Part shown: positions 5,917-13,642 of the stretch, piece by piece
How positions within the stretch are numbered: the stretch's first letter is position 1
Layout: each line of letters begins with the position of its first letter
NCBI GenBank assembly: GCA_003153055.1
Contig: PMBV01000494.1
Coordinates: forward strand, 179 to 36,023
Direction: 5' to 3'
Origin: Myxococcales bacterium
GTDB taxonomy: Bacteria; Myxococcota; Myxococcia; Myxococcales; Myxococcaceae
Length of the DNA: 35,845 nucleotides
The notes under the pieces: model-generated
What the model was told of the DNA's origin: nothing
The model's input: the letters and a program-made list of their open reading frames with translations, nothing else
The model's database searches: none
Made by a program: the position numbers and the translations under genes

Positions 5917-8171
5917 GTCTCACTCCGCTGAGGCGCGGCGCCGTCGACCTCGACGTGCCGGTAACCGGTGATCATCGACTCGAGGTGCGCCGAGGGGGTT
6001 CTGCCGGTGGTGACCAGGTACACGTGCAGGACGAAGAAGGAGAGGAACAGCCAGCTCCCCGCGTTGTGGAGCGGCGCGACGAAGCCCAGCCCCCCCAGCG
6101 CGGTGGCCACCTCGGGCCAGCGGCCGGCGGCCCAGATGAGGAGACCAGTGACGATCTGCAGGGGAAAGAGGACGTTGAGCAGCGCCAGGTAGGTGAGCTG
6201 CTGGACCGGGTTCAGCTTGTGCCCCGGCGCGTTCGACGGCTCGGGCACTCCGAAGAAGATGCCGCGCGATTGGTACGTCAGGTTCGCGATCACCCGCTTG
6301 AGGAACCCAGCCGAGTCGGGAATGAAGTTCCGGATCGCCCGAGTGACCAGGTGGTGGAAGAGCGAGAGGGAGGCGTTCACCATCAGCACCACCGCGAAGA
6401 CGTTGTGGAGCGAAATGGCCCGAGGCAGGTCGAGCAGCCAGGGCTCCCCCCGGTGGATCTCGAGGCCAGTGGTGATGAGGAGCGCACCGGAGAGCGCCAT
6501 CGTCCAGTGCCAGAGGCGCTCGTAGCGGCCGAACGCGTAGGTGCGGACGAGCGGCACGACGGGGTGGGAGTGCGCGGCGCGCCTCGCCCGGGTCAGCCAG
6601 CGGGTGAGCCCATGCGCCAGCACCCCGAGGAACACCAGGAGGAAGGTGGCGAAGCCCAGCGTGTTGGTGAGCTCCTGCCGGGTGGAGCCGAGCACGTAGA
6701 GCGCTCCTCGGGCGGCTCCCGGGGCACGCCGGAGCCACAGACTGCCGTCAGGCCCGAGGGCCAGGAGGCCGGAGAGCTCCACGCGACTGCGCTCATCGGG
6801 CCGGGGAGGCTCGCCGCCTGGGAGGTAGCTGGCCACCAGGTAGTCCTCCGAGAGGCGCGACGCCTTCGAGTGGCAGGCCTCGCAGTCGCGGAGCGCCTGC
6901 TCCCTCGAAGGGACGCCGTGGGCCAACGGGTAGGCCCTCAGCGAGCCCTCGATGACCGGGTCGACCACGCCGAACCCGCGCAGCCGATCGGCCACGAGCT
7001 GTCGCTTCGCGGGCGTGTCGAGCCGGAGCTCCCGCGCGTCGAGCCTCCCGTCGCGGTTGGCGTCGAAGCGCTCCAGGATCGGCGGCGCATAGGCCGGGCC
7101 GTCCTTGAAGGCGAGCGTCACCTGCGCCCAGGGCACCTCGGCACGGTCGAGACCCGACACCCAGCGGTAGGTGCTCACCGTGTTGACCGGGACGATCCGG
7201 CGCACCCCGTCGGTCTCGACCCGCTCCGCCAGGAGTGGCTGGAACCGGCGCACCGTGGCACTGCTCAGCGTGTCTCCGGGGCGACGCTCGACGCTGCGCC
7301 AGCGCACCGCCGGACCTCCCTCCGCGGTGACGATGGTGGCGTCGAAGAGCTCGACAGCCGGGCCCGCGGGGGCCGCGAGGTGACAGGCCTGGCACGAGAG
7401 CACCGTCATGTGGCGCGAGCGGTATGGGAGGAACTCGTGCGCCCTCATCGGGTCGTGGCAGCCCCGGCAAGACTCCTCAGACAGCCGGTGGTCCGGACGC
7501 ACCAGGAACTCGGCGGTGCTCTGGCGGCGCGGGTCGCTGGTGAGGTACTTCAGGGTGGCGTGCTTGGCGTCGACGCGCGCCGGGTTGTTGGCAGCGTAGT
7601 GGCAGGCGACGCAGTCGACCAGCTTGGCGGCGTGGACGTCCCAGGGTGCGTTGAGCTCGGCCTTGCCGGCGAGATCCACGAAGGAGTCGGCCATGCGCTG
7701 GGGTGAGACGACGGCTCCCTCGCCGACGGTCAGCGAGAAGCCGCGACCACCTGGCGTGGGCGGGCCCTCCATCTCGGCGGGGAAGACGACGGCCCCCTCG
7801 GCGCCGACGATGAGCCCGTGGCAGGCGGCGCAGTTGGCCGCGCGCGGCGTGCCGATGCGAATGGCCTCGCGGGGGAGCCGGCCCTCGGCGTCGAGCCGGT
7901 CTGCGCGTACCTCGAGCTCGCCACCCGAGAGATGACACTGCACGCAGGTGGCCTGGCTCGAGGAGCCCGCGTGGCCGCTGTGCGCGGTGATGTAGGTCGT
8001 GTCGTGGCAGCCGCCGCAGGTGGCGTCTGGGGAGATCGCGTCGGCTCGCGTGACCTTGTGCCCGGTGGCGTCGAGGGGAGCGAACACCGGGTGGATGGGG
8101 TTGACGGGTTGCGCCCAGGCGGTCGACGCGGCGAGCGCAGCAGCCAGGATCGTCACGTATCCGCGGGTCAC
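5913..8171 (-). CDS. CbcL-like fusion: heptahaem cytochrome c, EF-hand and cytochrome b membrane domain
   Basis: This 752-residue protein starts at the GTG at 8171 (GGAGG 6 bp upstream, GTGA overlap with the previous gene). A signal peptide ends near AWA-Q21. Seven CXXCH haem c sites follow at about 52, 76, 114, 187, 235, 260 and 430. An EF-hand loop (DANRDGRLDAREL, about 370-382) lies before the last haem. From about 500 to 722 there are five membrane helices with several His (H555, H589, H702, H716), typical of cytochrome b561/HydC/FdnI-type quinol-oxidising subunits. The overall plan matches Geobacter CbcL (multihaem c domain joined to a dihaem b domain), though sequence identity was not tested. 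Inferred role: menaquinol oxidation and electron delivery across the membrane to the octahaem cytochrome encoded immediately upstream. Confidence 0.85.
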   Translation of the reverse strand: MTRGYVTILAAALAASTAWAQPVNPIHPVFAPLDATGHKVTRADAISPDATCGGCHDTTYITAHSGHAGSSSQATCVQCHLSGGELEVRADRLDAEGRLPREAIRIGTPRAANCAACHGLIVGAEGAVVFPAEMEGPPTPGGRGFSLTVGEGAVVSPQRMADSFVDLAGKAELNAPWDVHAAKLVDCVACHYAANNPARVDAKHATLKYLTSDPRRQSTAEFLVRPDHRLSEESCRGCHDPMRAHEFLPYRSRHMTVLSCQACHLAAPAGPAVELFDATIVTAEGGPAVRWRSVERRPGDTLSSATVRRFQPLLAERVETDGVRRIVPVNTVSTYRWVSGLDRAEVPWAQVTLAFKDGPAYAPPILERFDANRDGRLDARELRLDTPAKRQLVADRLRGFGVVDPVIEGSLRAYPLAHGVPSREQALRDCEACHSKASRLSEDYLVASYLPGGEPPRPDERSRVELSGLLALGPDGSLWLRRAPGAARGALYVLGSTRQELTNTLGFATFLLVFLGVLAHGLTRWLTRARRAAHSHPVVPLVRTYAFGRYERLWHWTMALSGALLITTGLEIHRGEPWLLDLPRAISLHNVFAVVLMVNASLSLFHHLVTRAIRNFIPDSAGFLKRVIANLTYQSRGIFFGVPEPSNAPGHKLNPVQQLTYLALLNVLFPLQIVTGLLIWAAGRWPEVATALGGLGFVAPLHNAGSWLFLSFFVLHVYLVTTGRTPSAHLESMITGYRHVEVDGAAPQRSET

Positions 8172-9616
8172 CGGCGGCCTCCGGTCGTCAGCGGGTCGCC
8201 CTGGTAGCCGAGCGCCTTCCAGTCGAGCCGCTGGCCCTCGCCGTGGCAGTCGGTGCAGCGCAGCGCCTGCTCCTTCGGGGCCACCATGTGCGAGAGCGGC
8301 CAGTACATCTCGGTGGCGGCGAAGCCGTAGCTACCGCTGTAGGGCAGGTGGGAGGCCTGCTCGCCGAGCCGGAAGGTGGTCTGCCAGTCGAAGGTGGTCC
8401 AGTAGCCGCCCTCGCCGCCAGTCACCGGCGCGAGGAGGTACGCGTTCTTCGTGTCGTAGGGCTGCTTGGCCCGGTGGATCTTGAAGGGCCAGATGCGAGC
8501 GCGGGGGTCGTCGAGGCCTCCTCGGGGCGGGTTGAGCGCGGTGACCTGGGTCGGGTCGATCGGATCACCCAGGAGGTAGCGACCCACGGTGCCGTTGAAC
8601 CACCGGTATTCGGGGAGCGCGCCCTGCTCGTAGGTGAACTCGCCCTTGATCTTGAGGTAGTGGTGCGGATCTTCTTCTCGGTTGGGGTCGCCGGCCTTGC
8701 TCCAGTCCCAAGTCGCCTTGGTGGGGATCCTCCAGGCGAAGCGAGGGATGTGACACGTCTGACAGGCCACGGACGCCACGTGGGCGTTGAGCCGCTCGTC
8801 GCGGTGCTCGGCCGTCGAGTGGCAATCGGTGCAAGCCACGCCGTGGGAGTCCTCGACGCTTACCGAGAAGGCGCGACCTTGGATCTGATGGTGCGGCGCC
8901 GCGTGACAATCGATACAAAGGAACTGGTGTCGTCCGATGTGGACGTCATCTTCCTCGAAGGGGTGGGCGAGCGAGGAGTCGATGTCCCCGTGCTTCACGG
9001 CCTGTCCGCCGCCACCGTACGCATGGCAGCCGAGACAGTTCTCACGACGAGGTGTCCCCACCGAGCGGGCCGCGGCCAGGAGATCGGTCTGGGGCGTCGG
9101 AGTGCCGCCCGGCCCCTTCACGTAGGCATTCGTCCCCTCGTGGCAGACGAGACAATCGACGTTCTCCCTATTGGCGAAGTCGAACGTATCGTCTACCCAG
9201 CCGAAGCCGGCGTGGCATTTGGTGCAGCTTCGTTCGTTTCCGCGAATGGACAGGCAGAAGTTGTTCAGAACGTTCTTCTTGCCAAGGCGCGTCACACCCC
9301 CGTCGTGCCCGGGGACGGCAGTCGCTTCGCCGAGCCAGAGCCAGTGCGTGCTCTTCATCACCTCGGCCGCGTCTGGATGACAACCCAGACACGCGCGCGT
9401 CACCGCCTGGGGGCTCTCGAGCTTGGCACTGAACAGCGGCGAATGGTCCAAGTGGGCGCGGACCCTTCGTGCCCCCTTGTCGAGGCGCGACGAGGGGGTG
9501 GCGAACGCGCGAGGGGGCTTGGCGAGCGTCAGCGCGGCGCCGACGGCCAGGGCCACCAGCAGCCCCGCGGTCAGGAGCCAGAGACGCCTTCTGGAGAAGG
9601 CTCTCTCAGTAACCAT
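8168..9616 (-). CDS. otr: Octahaem c-type cytochrome, tetrathionate reductase (Otr) family
   Basis: This 482-residue protein has an N-terminal signal or anchor (about 10-31) and exactly eight CXXCH motifs at about 76, 131, 155, 194, 234, 262, 285 and 454. Conserved blocks of the Otr family are evident: CLGCHPDAA, NNFCLSIRGNERSCTKCHAG, ENVDCLVCHEG, HQFLCIDCHAAPHHQI and a late CTDCHGEGQRLDWKALGY. Length and haem spacing agree with Shewanella Otr. Family knowledge: Otr reduces tetrathionate and can also reduce nitrite and hydroxylamine in vitro; one haem is ligated by Lys. It is the first gene of a four-gene operon (cytochrome, CbcL-like protein, two YeeE proteins) and overlaps the next by 4 bp. 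The promoter should lie in the AT-rich gap 9617-9850. Substrate assignment is by family only. The sulfur-transport genes favour tetrathionate or another polythionate. Confidence 0.92.
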   Translation of the reverse strand: MVTERAFSRRRLWLLTAGLLVALAVGAALTLAKPPRAFATPSSRLDKGARRVRAHLDHSPLFSAKLESPQAVTRACLGCHPDAAEVMKSTHWLWLGEATAVPGHDGGVTRLGKKNVLNNFCLSIRGNERSCTKCHAGFGWVDDTFDFANRENVDCLVCHEGTNAYVKGPGGTPTPQTDLLAAARSVGTPRRENCLGCHAYGGGGQAVKHGDIDSSLAHPFEEDDVHIGRHQFLCIDCHAAPHHQIQGRAFSVSVEDSHGVACTDCHSTAEHRDERLNAHVASVACQTCHIPRFAWRIPTKATWDWSKAGDPNREEDPHHYLKIKGEFTYEQGALPEYRWFNGTVGRYLLGDPIDPTQVTALNPPRGGLDDPRARIWPFKIHRAKQPYDTKNAYLLAPVTGGEGGYWTTFDWQTTFRLGEQASHLPYSGSYGFAATEMYWPLSHMVAPKEQALRCTDCHGEGQRLDWKALGYQGDPLTTGGRR

Positions 9617-9673
9617 GGGGTACTCGCCGCCAGGGGCTCAGGCGCGATGAGGGGAGGCGTCGCGAACGGCGCT

Positions 9674-9755
9674 GCATATCAAGTAATATACACAGCCCAG
9701 ACCATGAGGGCATCTTGTTTTGCTATGTATTGGCGCGTGGCGATATAGCGATATG
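9674..9755 (-). promoter_or_regulatory. AT-rich promoter/operator region of the otr operon
   Basis: Two AT-rich symmetric elements stand out in the gap upstream of otr. At 9674-9691 there is GCATAT, 6 bp, ATATAC. At 9742-9755 there is GATATAG-CG-ATATG. The second closely resembles GATATAG-AC-ATATC at 15951-15964 upstream of the molybdoenzyme operon, in the same orientation relative to the genes. A precise -35/-10 pair could not be fixed by eye. Confidence 0.45.
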
Positions 9756-9850
9756 TGCAGATCAGTATCTCGGACGCAGGCGAGATCGAAGAGCCGGAGA
9801 GCGAGAAGTCGTGGAGCCTCGCCGAGACGCCCCGTCGAGCAGCGCGGAGT

Positions 9851-9884
9851 CGAGGGCTGAGCGGAATCGGCTCAGCAGCCCTCG
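9851..9884 (-). terminator. Strong hairpin overlapping the rhodanese stop codon
   Basis: GCTGAGC (9856-9862) pairs perfectly with GCTCAGC (9870-9876) around a 7-nt loop. Alternatively CGAGGGCTG (9851-9859) pairs with CAGCCCTCG (9876-9884). The stem spans the stop codon at 9872. There is no clear U-run, so it may terminate, attenuate or stabilise the upstream operon transcript before otr. Confidence 0.45.
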
Positions 9885-10489
9885 CGGGCCGTCGCCGCGG
9901 CTGGGCGGGGACACTCGCGCTTGGTCGGGACGACGGCTGGTGCGGCCGCGGCGCCTGAGCCAACGTGCTCCCCAGCGAAGTAGGCCCGCCGGGCCTCGCG
10001 GCGTTGGAGCTCGGGGCGCGCCTCATCATCCACGCCCTCGAGCGAAACCGGACCGAGGACGTCGGTCTTCCACGCCTGCCAGCCGCCCTTCACCAGCATG
10101 AGGCTCGGGTGGCGAGCGACGATGCGAGGCAGCTCCACGTGCTCCGTGCCGGTCTCGGTGTACGCGACGAGCTTCTTGGAGAGATCGACCGAGTAGCCTT
10201 CCTCGGCGTCGCCGGCGCCCTGCCGATCGACGTGGCAGTGGTGGCAGTTCACCGCCACGGGGATGTGGCCCCGCTCGAAGTCCGCTGGCGGTCGAAGGTC
10301 GATGACGGTGAAGTCGCGGCGGCCTTCGATGATCCACGTGGCCACCTCATCGGGAGTCACCGACCGGTGCACCCCGGCCACGTCGTAGAGCCGCGGATGG
10401 GAAGGATGGCTCCGGGCGGACAGCGCGGCCACGGTAATGGCGGCGGCGAACAGCGCCGCGCCGGAGAGGGCTCGTCCGGTGGTGAACAT
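9872..10489 (-). CDS. Periplasmic rhodanese-like protein with CXXCH motif and no catalytic cysteine
   Basis: This 205-residue protein starts at the ATG at 10489 (AAGGAG 6 bp upstream). An N-terminal hydrophobic segment (about 8-25) indicates export or membrane anchoring. The rhodanese fold runs from about 42 to 145: VTPDEVATWIIEGRRDFTVI, DLRPPADFERGHIPVAVNC, then LMLVKGGWQAW. The active-site loop reads VAYTETGTEH, with Thr111 where Cys is expected. Instead the domain contains NCHHCHV (C82-H86), a formal CXXCH haem c attachment motif, and the protein ends REGC. It is the last gene of the molybdoenzyme operon, 2 bp after a YeeE half-transporter, mirroring the YeeE-rhodanese fusion at 4053-5375. 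Possible roles are binding or relay of a sulfur species, a small haem protein, or metal binding. None is proven. Confidence 0.82.
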   Translation of the reverse strand: MFTTGRALSGAALFAAAITVAALSARSHPSHPRLYDVAGVHRSVTPDEVATWIIEGRRDFTVIDLRPPADFERGHIPVAVNCHHCHVDRQGAGDAEEGYSVDLSKKLVAYTETGTEHVELPRIVARHPSLMLVKGGWQAWKTDVLGPVSLEGVDDEARPELQRREARRAYFAGEHVGSGAAAAPAVVPTKRECPRPAAATAREGC

Positions 10490-10491
10490 GG

Positions 10492-11109
10492 CTACTCCTT
10501 GACCTCACGGGCGAGGCGCCGGTCGGCCTGGCGGCGGTCGACGAAATGGGTGACGACGAACACGGCGAGCGCCATCGACACCACGCCCAGCACGATGACA
10601 CCCACGGGCAGCCCCAAGACCTGGGGCAGGGTCGCCCGCCCCATGGCTCCCGACTCGTAGAAGGGGGCGAGCGCCGGGTAGGCCACGAAGAACCCGAGCA
10701 CCCCGACGAAGAAGCCCACGAGGTATGCCAGGGCGTCGACGCGCCCAGTGGAGCACGCCACCACCGCGGTGCCGGGGCAGTACTGCCCGGTGCCGAAGCC
10801 CGCGCCGAAGATGAGCCCGCCGATGATCTGTGGGCCCAAGTACGTCTCGTTGAGCTGCACCTTAGAGAGGTCGAGCACCCCGACCGCCTGCAGCCCGAAG
10901 AGCCCGAGCATGGCTACCGACAGGGCGGTGAGCATCACCCGGACCACGGCGAAGTTGTAGCCATACCACTGGCCGGCCAGCGTCTTGGCGCTGCCGAAGC
11001 CGGCCCGCTCCATGACGAAGCCGAAGAGGAAGCCGGTCAGCACCGCCGCGATGACGGTCGAGGCGCTTCCCCAGGCTGCGACCTTGGCGATGGGCGCGAT
11101 CGGTTCCAT
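10492..11109 (-). CDS. YeeE/YedE family half-transporter (C-terminal-half type)
   Basis: This is a 205-residue membrane protein with about five helices. The motif GTGQYCPGTAVVA (Cys111) is the counterpart of GGFCPGTSLVA in the fused paralogue at 4053-5375. Other shared landmarks are FGFVMERAGFGSAKTLAGQW near the N-terminus and the tail GAMGRATLPQVLGLPVGV. Its ATG directly abuts the TAG stop of the preceding half-transporter (TAGATG), so the two are translationally coupled and presumably assemble together. Family knowledge: YeeE/TsuA proteins take up thiosulfate through a path of conserved cysteines. Here the pair is co-transcribed with a PsrABC-like reductase, so the likely cargo is the reductase's substrate or product. 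Confidence 0.9.
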   Translation of the reverse strand: MEPIAPIAKVAAWGSASTVIAAVLTGFLFGFVMERAGFGSAKTLAGQWYGYNFAVVRVMLTALSVAMLGLFGLQAVGVLDLSKVQLNETYLGPQIIGGLIFGAGFGTGQYCPGTAVVACSTGRVDALAYLVGFFVGVLGFFVAYPALAPFYESGAMGRATLPQVLGLPVGVIVLGVVSMALAVFVVTHFVDRRQADRRLAREVKE

Positions 11110-11817
11110 CTAGAGCCACTCCTTCCGGTGAAGGCGAGCAACGGCGTAGCCGCCCACGAAAACTGCGATCATGAAGGCCCAGCTCCCCACCGCCAGCGTC
11201 GCACCGCCGGTGAGCGCCTGCCCCGAAGTGCAGCCCCGCGCCAGCCGCGTCCCGATGGCCGAGATGAAGCCCCCGAGCACCGCCAGGGCCAGCCGGCGGC
11301 GCACCGTGGTGTGGGGACCCAGCTCGGTGGTCCACCGAGTGCGCGCCGCCAGCATCCCGCTGGTGAAGCCCCCGGCGATGAGCCCGACGAAGAGGTAGAC
11401 GAGGAAGTCGTCGAAGGGATCCGCGCTGTCGTTGATGTACTGCGCAGTGTAGGCGTTGGCCCGAGCGAAGGTCTCCTTCTCATGGGCCGTGCCGCCCCTC
11501 GCGGCGGCCTCCATCTTCTGCACCGCCAGCGCCCCCAAACGAGTCACCGCCCCCGAGGCGCCAATGCCACGGCCAGTCACCACGAACGAGCCGAGGAGCA
11601 CCAGCCCGAGGACCGCGCCGGCAACGTAGGAGTTCCAGTGCGGCTGGGGGAGGCGCTCGGGCATGGCCTCGAGGTGGGGCGAGTGTTCCGCGGTGGGTCC
11701 GTGCGCGTGGCCCAGCGCGACCGTGGAAGAGCTCGAGGCTTGCGCCTCCCCGGCGAGAAGGGCGTCCTCGGCGCCGGTGGAGTTCGCGTCTTCTGCCGCC
11801 TGGGTGCGACTAGTCAT
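11110..11817 (-). CDS. YeeE/YedE family half-transporter with His-rich N-terminal extension
   Basis: This 235-residue protein has a membrane part starting at about 62 that shows the family motif ARGCTSGQALTGGATLAVGS (Cys196). Its relative at 5395-5916 has no long N-terminus. This one carries about 60 polar residues rich in Ala, Ser and His (LGHAHGPTAEHSPHLEA), which could be a cytoplasmic tail or metal-binding segment. A long loop at about 95-137 replaces the shorter loop of the paralogue. The start overlaps the NrfD gene by 8 bp. The next gene follows without a gap and supplies the other transporter half. It forms one of two paralogous split-transporter pairs in this window. Confidence 0.9.
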   Translation of the reverse strand: MTSRTQAAEDANSTGAEDALLAGEAQASSSSTVALGHAHGPTAEHSPHLEAMPERLPQPHWNSYVAGAVLGLVLLGSFVVTGRGIGASGAVTRLGALAVQKMEAAARGGTAHEKETFARANAYTAQYINDSADPFDDFLVYLFVGLIAGGFTSGMLAARTRWTTELGPHTTVRRRLALAVLGGFISAIGTRLARGCTSGQALTGGATLAVGSWAFMIAVFVGGYAVARLHRKEWL

Positions 11818-13111
11818 GGTGGGCCTCCTGGTCGAGTCGAAGAACGCGCGAGCCGGCGACGTAGGCCAGCACCGCCATCGCCATGGCCCCGACGACGACG
11901 CCGAGCTCGACGAGTGACGGGGTGTAGCTGAGGAAACCGGCGGGGGCGCCCTTGAACGCCGGCGCGTACGAGGCCAGCGCCTCGAGTCGCCCGGCGAGGG
12001 GCTTCAGCGAGAGCATCTGCCCTGAGATGATGAGGTTGTACCGCATGACGAAGACGCCGAGGAGCGTGAAGGCCGCGGCCAGCGCCAGGGCCTTGGTCTT
12101 GTGCCTCGCCACGCCCAGGAGCAGCGTGAAGGGGACGACCAGTCCGAGGAACACTTCGCCGAGCCAGAAACTGACGAACAGCGGGCCGAGCAGGAACGCC
12201 AGCGTCACCTCCTGCTGGCGCGGGTGGGCGCCGTAGACGCCCGTCAGCACCCTCCAAAAGCTGAAGAGCATCACCACACCGACGAAGAGCGCCAGGAGCG
12301 CCCGGAGCGAGTCCATCAGCAGCCGGTGTCGGGGCCGGAGGCGGCCCTCGTGGGTGAAGAAGTCCTCGGCCCACACCGTCAGCACCAGCAGCGCCGCCCC
12401 GCACATGAGCGCCAGGGCGATGAAGTACACCGGCAGGAAAGGCCCGTACCAGGCGGGCCGCGCGTGGGCGAGGCCCAGCACCGCGCCCAGGTTTGACTGC
12501 GCGGCGACGGCGGCGACGAGGCTGACGATGCCCGCGGTGCGGGCGCGGGAGTGATCGCCGCGCAGCTGGAAATAGAGCTCGGCCACCAGCACCGCCGCGT
12601 ACACTCCGTAGAGCGTCCCCATCCACCAGATGGGCGAGCGCGGGTTGGGAGAGAGCACGGCCCACTTCAGGAGCAAGAACGGCCGCTCGAGTTCCGAGGC
12701 GATGACCGCGAAGCCGATCAGCAGCAGCACCAGCCCGAGGAAGGTGGCCTTCTTGGCGACCGGCGCGAAGCGCTCGAAGCCGAATACGTGGCCAAGCGAG
12801 CCGACCAGGCACAGCCCGGAGGTCGAGGCCACGAAGAAGATGTAGGTGGCGATCAGCACCCCCCATGGGACCTCCGAGGTGGTGCCCATCACGTGGTGTC
12901 CCCGCAAGAGCGCGGTGCCCATCGACAGCGCCCCACCCAGCGCCAGCGACAGCAGCCCCCACAGGAGCTGCCGGCCTCGGGTGCGCTGCGGCGCCTCGTC
13001 GCGCTCGATGGCCAGGAGCGAAGGGAGATTCCGGAGCGCGGAGAGGTCGACCAGGGCTGAACGTTGGGTCATGGGTTGGTTCCGTTCACGAGCGAAGGGT
13101 CCGTTGGTCAT
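11810..13111 (-). CDS. NrfD/PsrC-family membrane quinone-interacting subunit
   Basis: From the ATG at 13111 the protein has 433 residues. That ATG overlaps the previous stop as ATGA. An ATG at 13072 (420 residues) is an equally possible start and has a weak GGAA upstream. About nine or ten membrane helices are visible, beginning RQLLWGLLSLALGGALSMGT. The sequence STSGLCLVGSLGHVFG and the PFLLLKWAVLSPNPRSPIWW loop are typical of NrfD/PsrC/TtrC-type anchors. Family knowledge: these subunits contain no haem and exchange electrons with the quinone pool for a molybdoenzyme and its ferredoxin subunit. The two genes upstream encode those partners. It is longer than PsrC and closer in size to other ten-helix members. 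Confidence 0.92.
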   Translation of the reverse strand: MTNGPFARERNQPMTQRSALVDLSALRNLPSLLAIERDEAPQRTRGRQLLWGLLSLALGGALSMGTALLRGHHVMGTTSEVPWGVLIATYIFFVASTSGLCLVGSLGHVFGFERFAPVAKKATFLGLVLLLIGFAVIASELERPFLLLKWAVLSPNPRSPIWWMGTLYGVYAAVLVAELYFQLRGDHSRARTAGIVSLVAAVAAQSNLGAVLGLAHARPAWYGPFLPVYFIALALMCGAALLVLTVWAEDFFTHEGRLRPRHRLLMDSLRALLALFVGVVMLFSFWRVLTGVYGAHPRQQEVTLAFLLGPLFVSFWLGEVFLGLVVPFTLLLGVARHKTKALALAAAFTLLGVFVMRYNLIISGQMLSLKPLAGRLEALASYAPAFKGAPAGFLSYTPSLVELGVVVGAMAMAVLAYVAGSRVLRLDQEAHHD

Positions 13112-13641
13112 CGGAGGAAGAAGAGCTTGGGGCGGGTGTCCTCTTCGGGCTTGGCGACCTCGCTCATCCGACTCTGGAGCTGCTGGTGCACCGCCGAGGT
13201 GGGATCGTCGAGGTCGCCAAAGGTCAGCGCCTTGGTGGGACACACCGTCACGCAGGCTGGCTCGAGCCCCTGGGTCACCCGGTGCACACAGAAGCTGCAC
13301 TTGTCGACGTACCCATCGGGATGCAGGTACCGAACCTCGTAAGGGCAGGCGATGATGCACGCCTTGCAGCCGACACAACGCTCCTGGTCCACCACCACGA
13401 TACCGCCGGCCTCGAGGTGGGTGGCGCCAGTGGGGCAGGCGCTCACGCACGGGGCGTCGTCGCAGTGGTTACAGCGCTCGCTGCGCGTCCTCACCGAGAG
13501 CAGGGGGAAGGTCCCGCGCTCCTCCTGCACCGTCCAGCACCGCGCCGTGCCCGGGGGCACCTGGTTCTCGCTCTTGCACGCCAGGACGCAGGCGTTGCAG
13601 GTGACGCAGAGCCGCTCGTCGACCGTCATTCCGTAGCGCAT
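13108..13641 (-). CDS. Four-cluster [4Fe-4S] electron-transfer subunit (PsrB/TtrB/NrfC type)
   Basis: This 177-residue protein contains four cysteine groups of the DMSO-reductase-family beta subunit: CVTCNACVLAC (C12, C15, C18, C22), CNHCDDAPCVSACP, CVGCKACIIACP and CSFCVHRVTQGLEPACVTVC. These bind four [4Fe-4S] clusters that wire the molybdoenzyme to the NrfD subunit. There is no signal peptide. Family members of this layout travel to the periplasm with the Tat-exported catalytic subunit. The ATG at 13641 follows the molybdoenzyme stop by one base, with GGGAGG 6 bp upstream inside the preceding gene. The 3' end overlaps the NrfD gene. Confidence 0.95.
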   Translation of the reverse strand: MRYGMTVDERLCVTCNACVLACKSENQVPPGTARCWTVQEERGTFPLLSVRTRSERCNHCDDAPCVSACPTGATHLEAGGIVVVDQERCVGCKACIIACPYEVRYLHPDGYVDKCSFCVHRVTQGLEPACVTVCPTKALTFGDLDDPTSAVHQQLQSRMSEVAKPEEDTRPKLFFLR

Positions 13642-13642
13642 G

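Noticed and set aside
5907..7706. A 599-codon plus-strand frame opposite the CbcL-like gene
   Set aside because: It is a shadow. The opposite strand encodes seven CXXCH motifs and a signal peptide.
8243..9748. A 501-codon plus-strand frame opposite otr
   Set aside because: The octahaem cytochrome on the other strand explains this DNA, and the plus frame has no recognisable domain.
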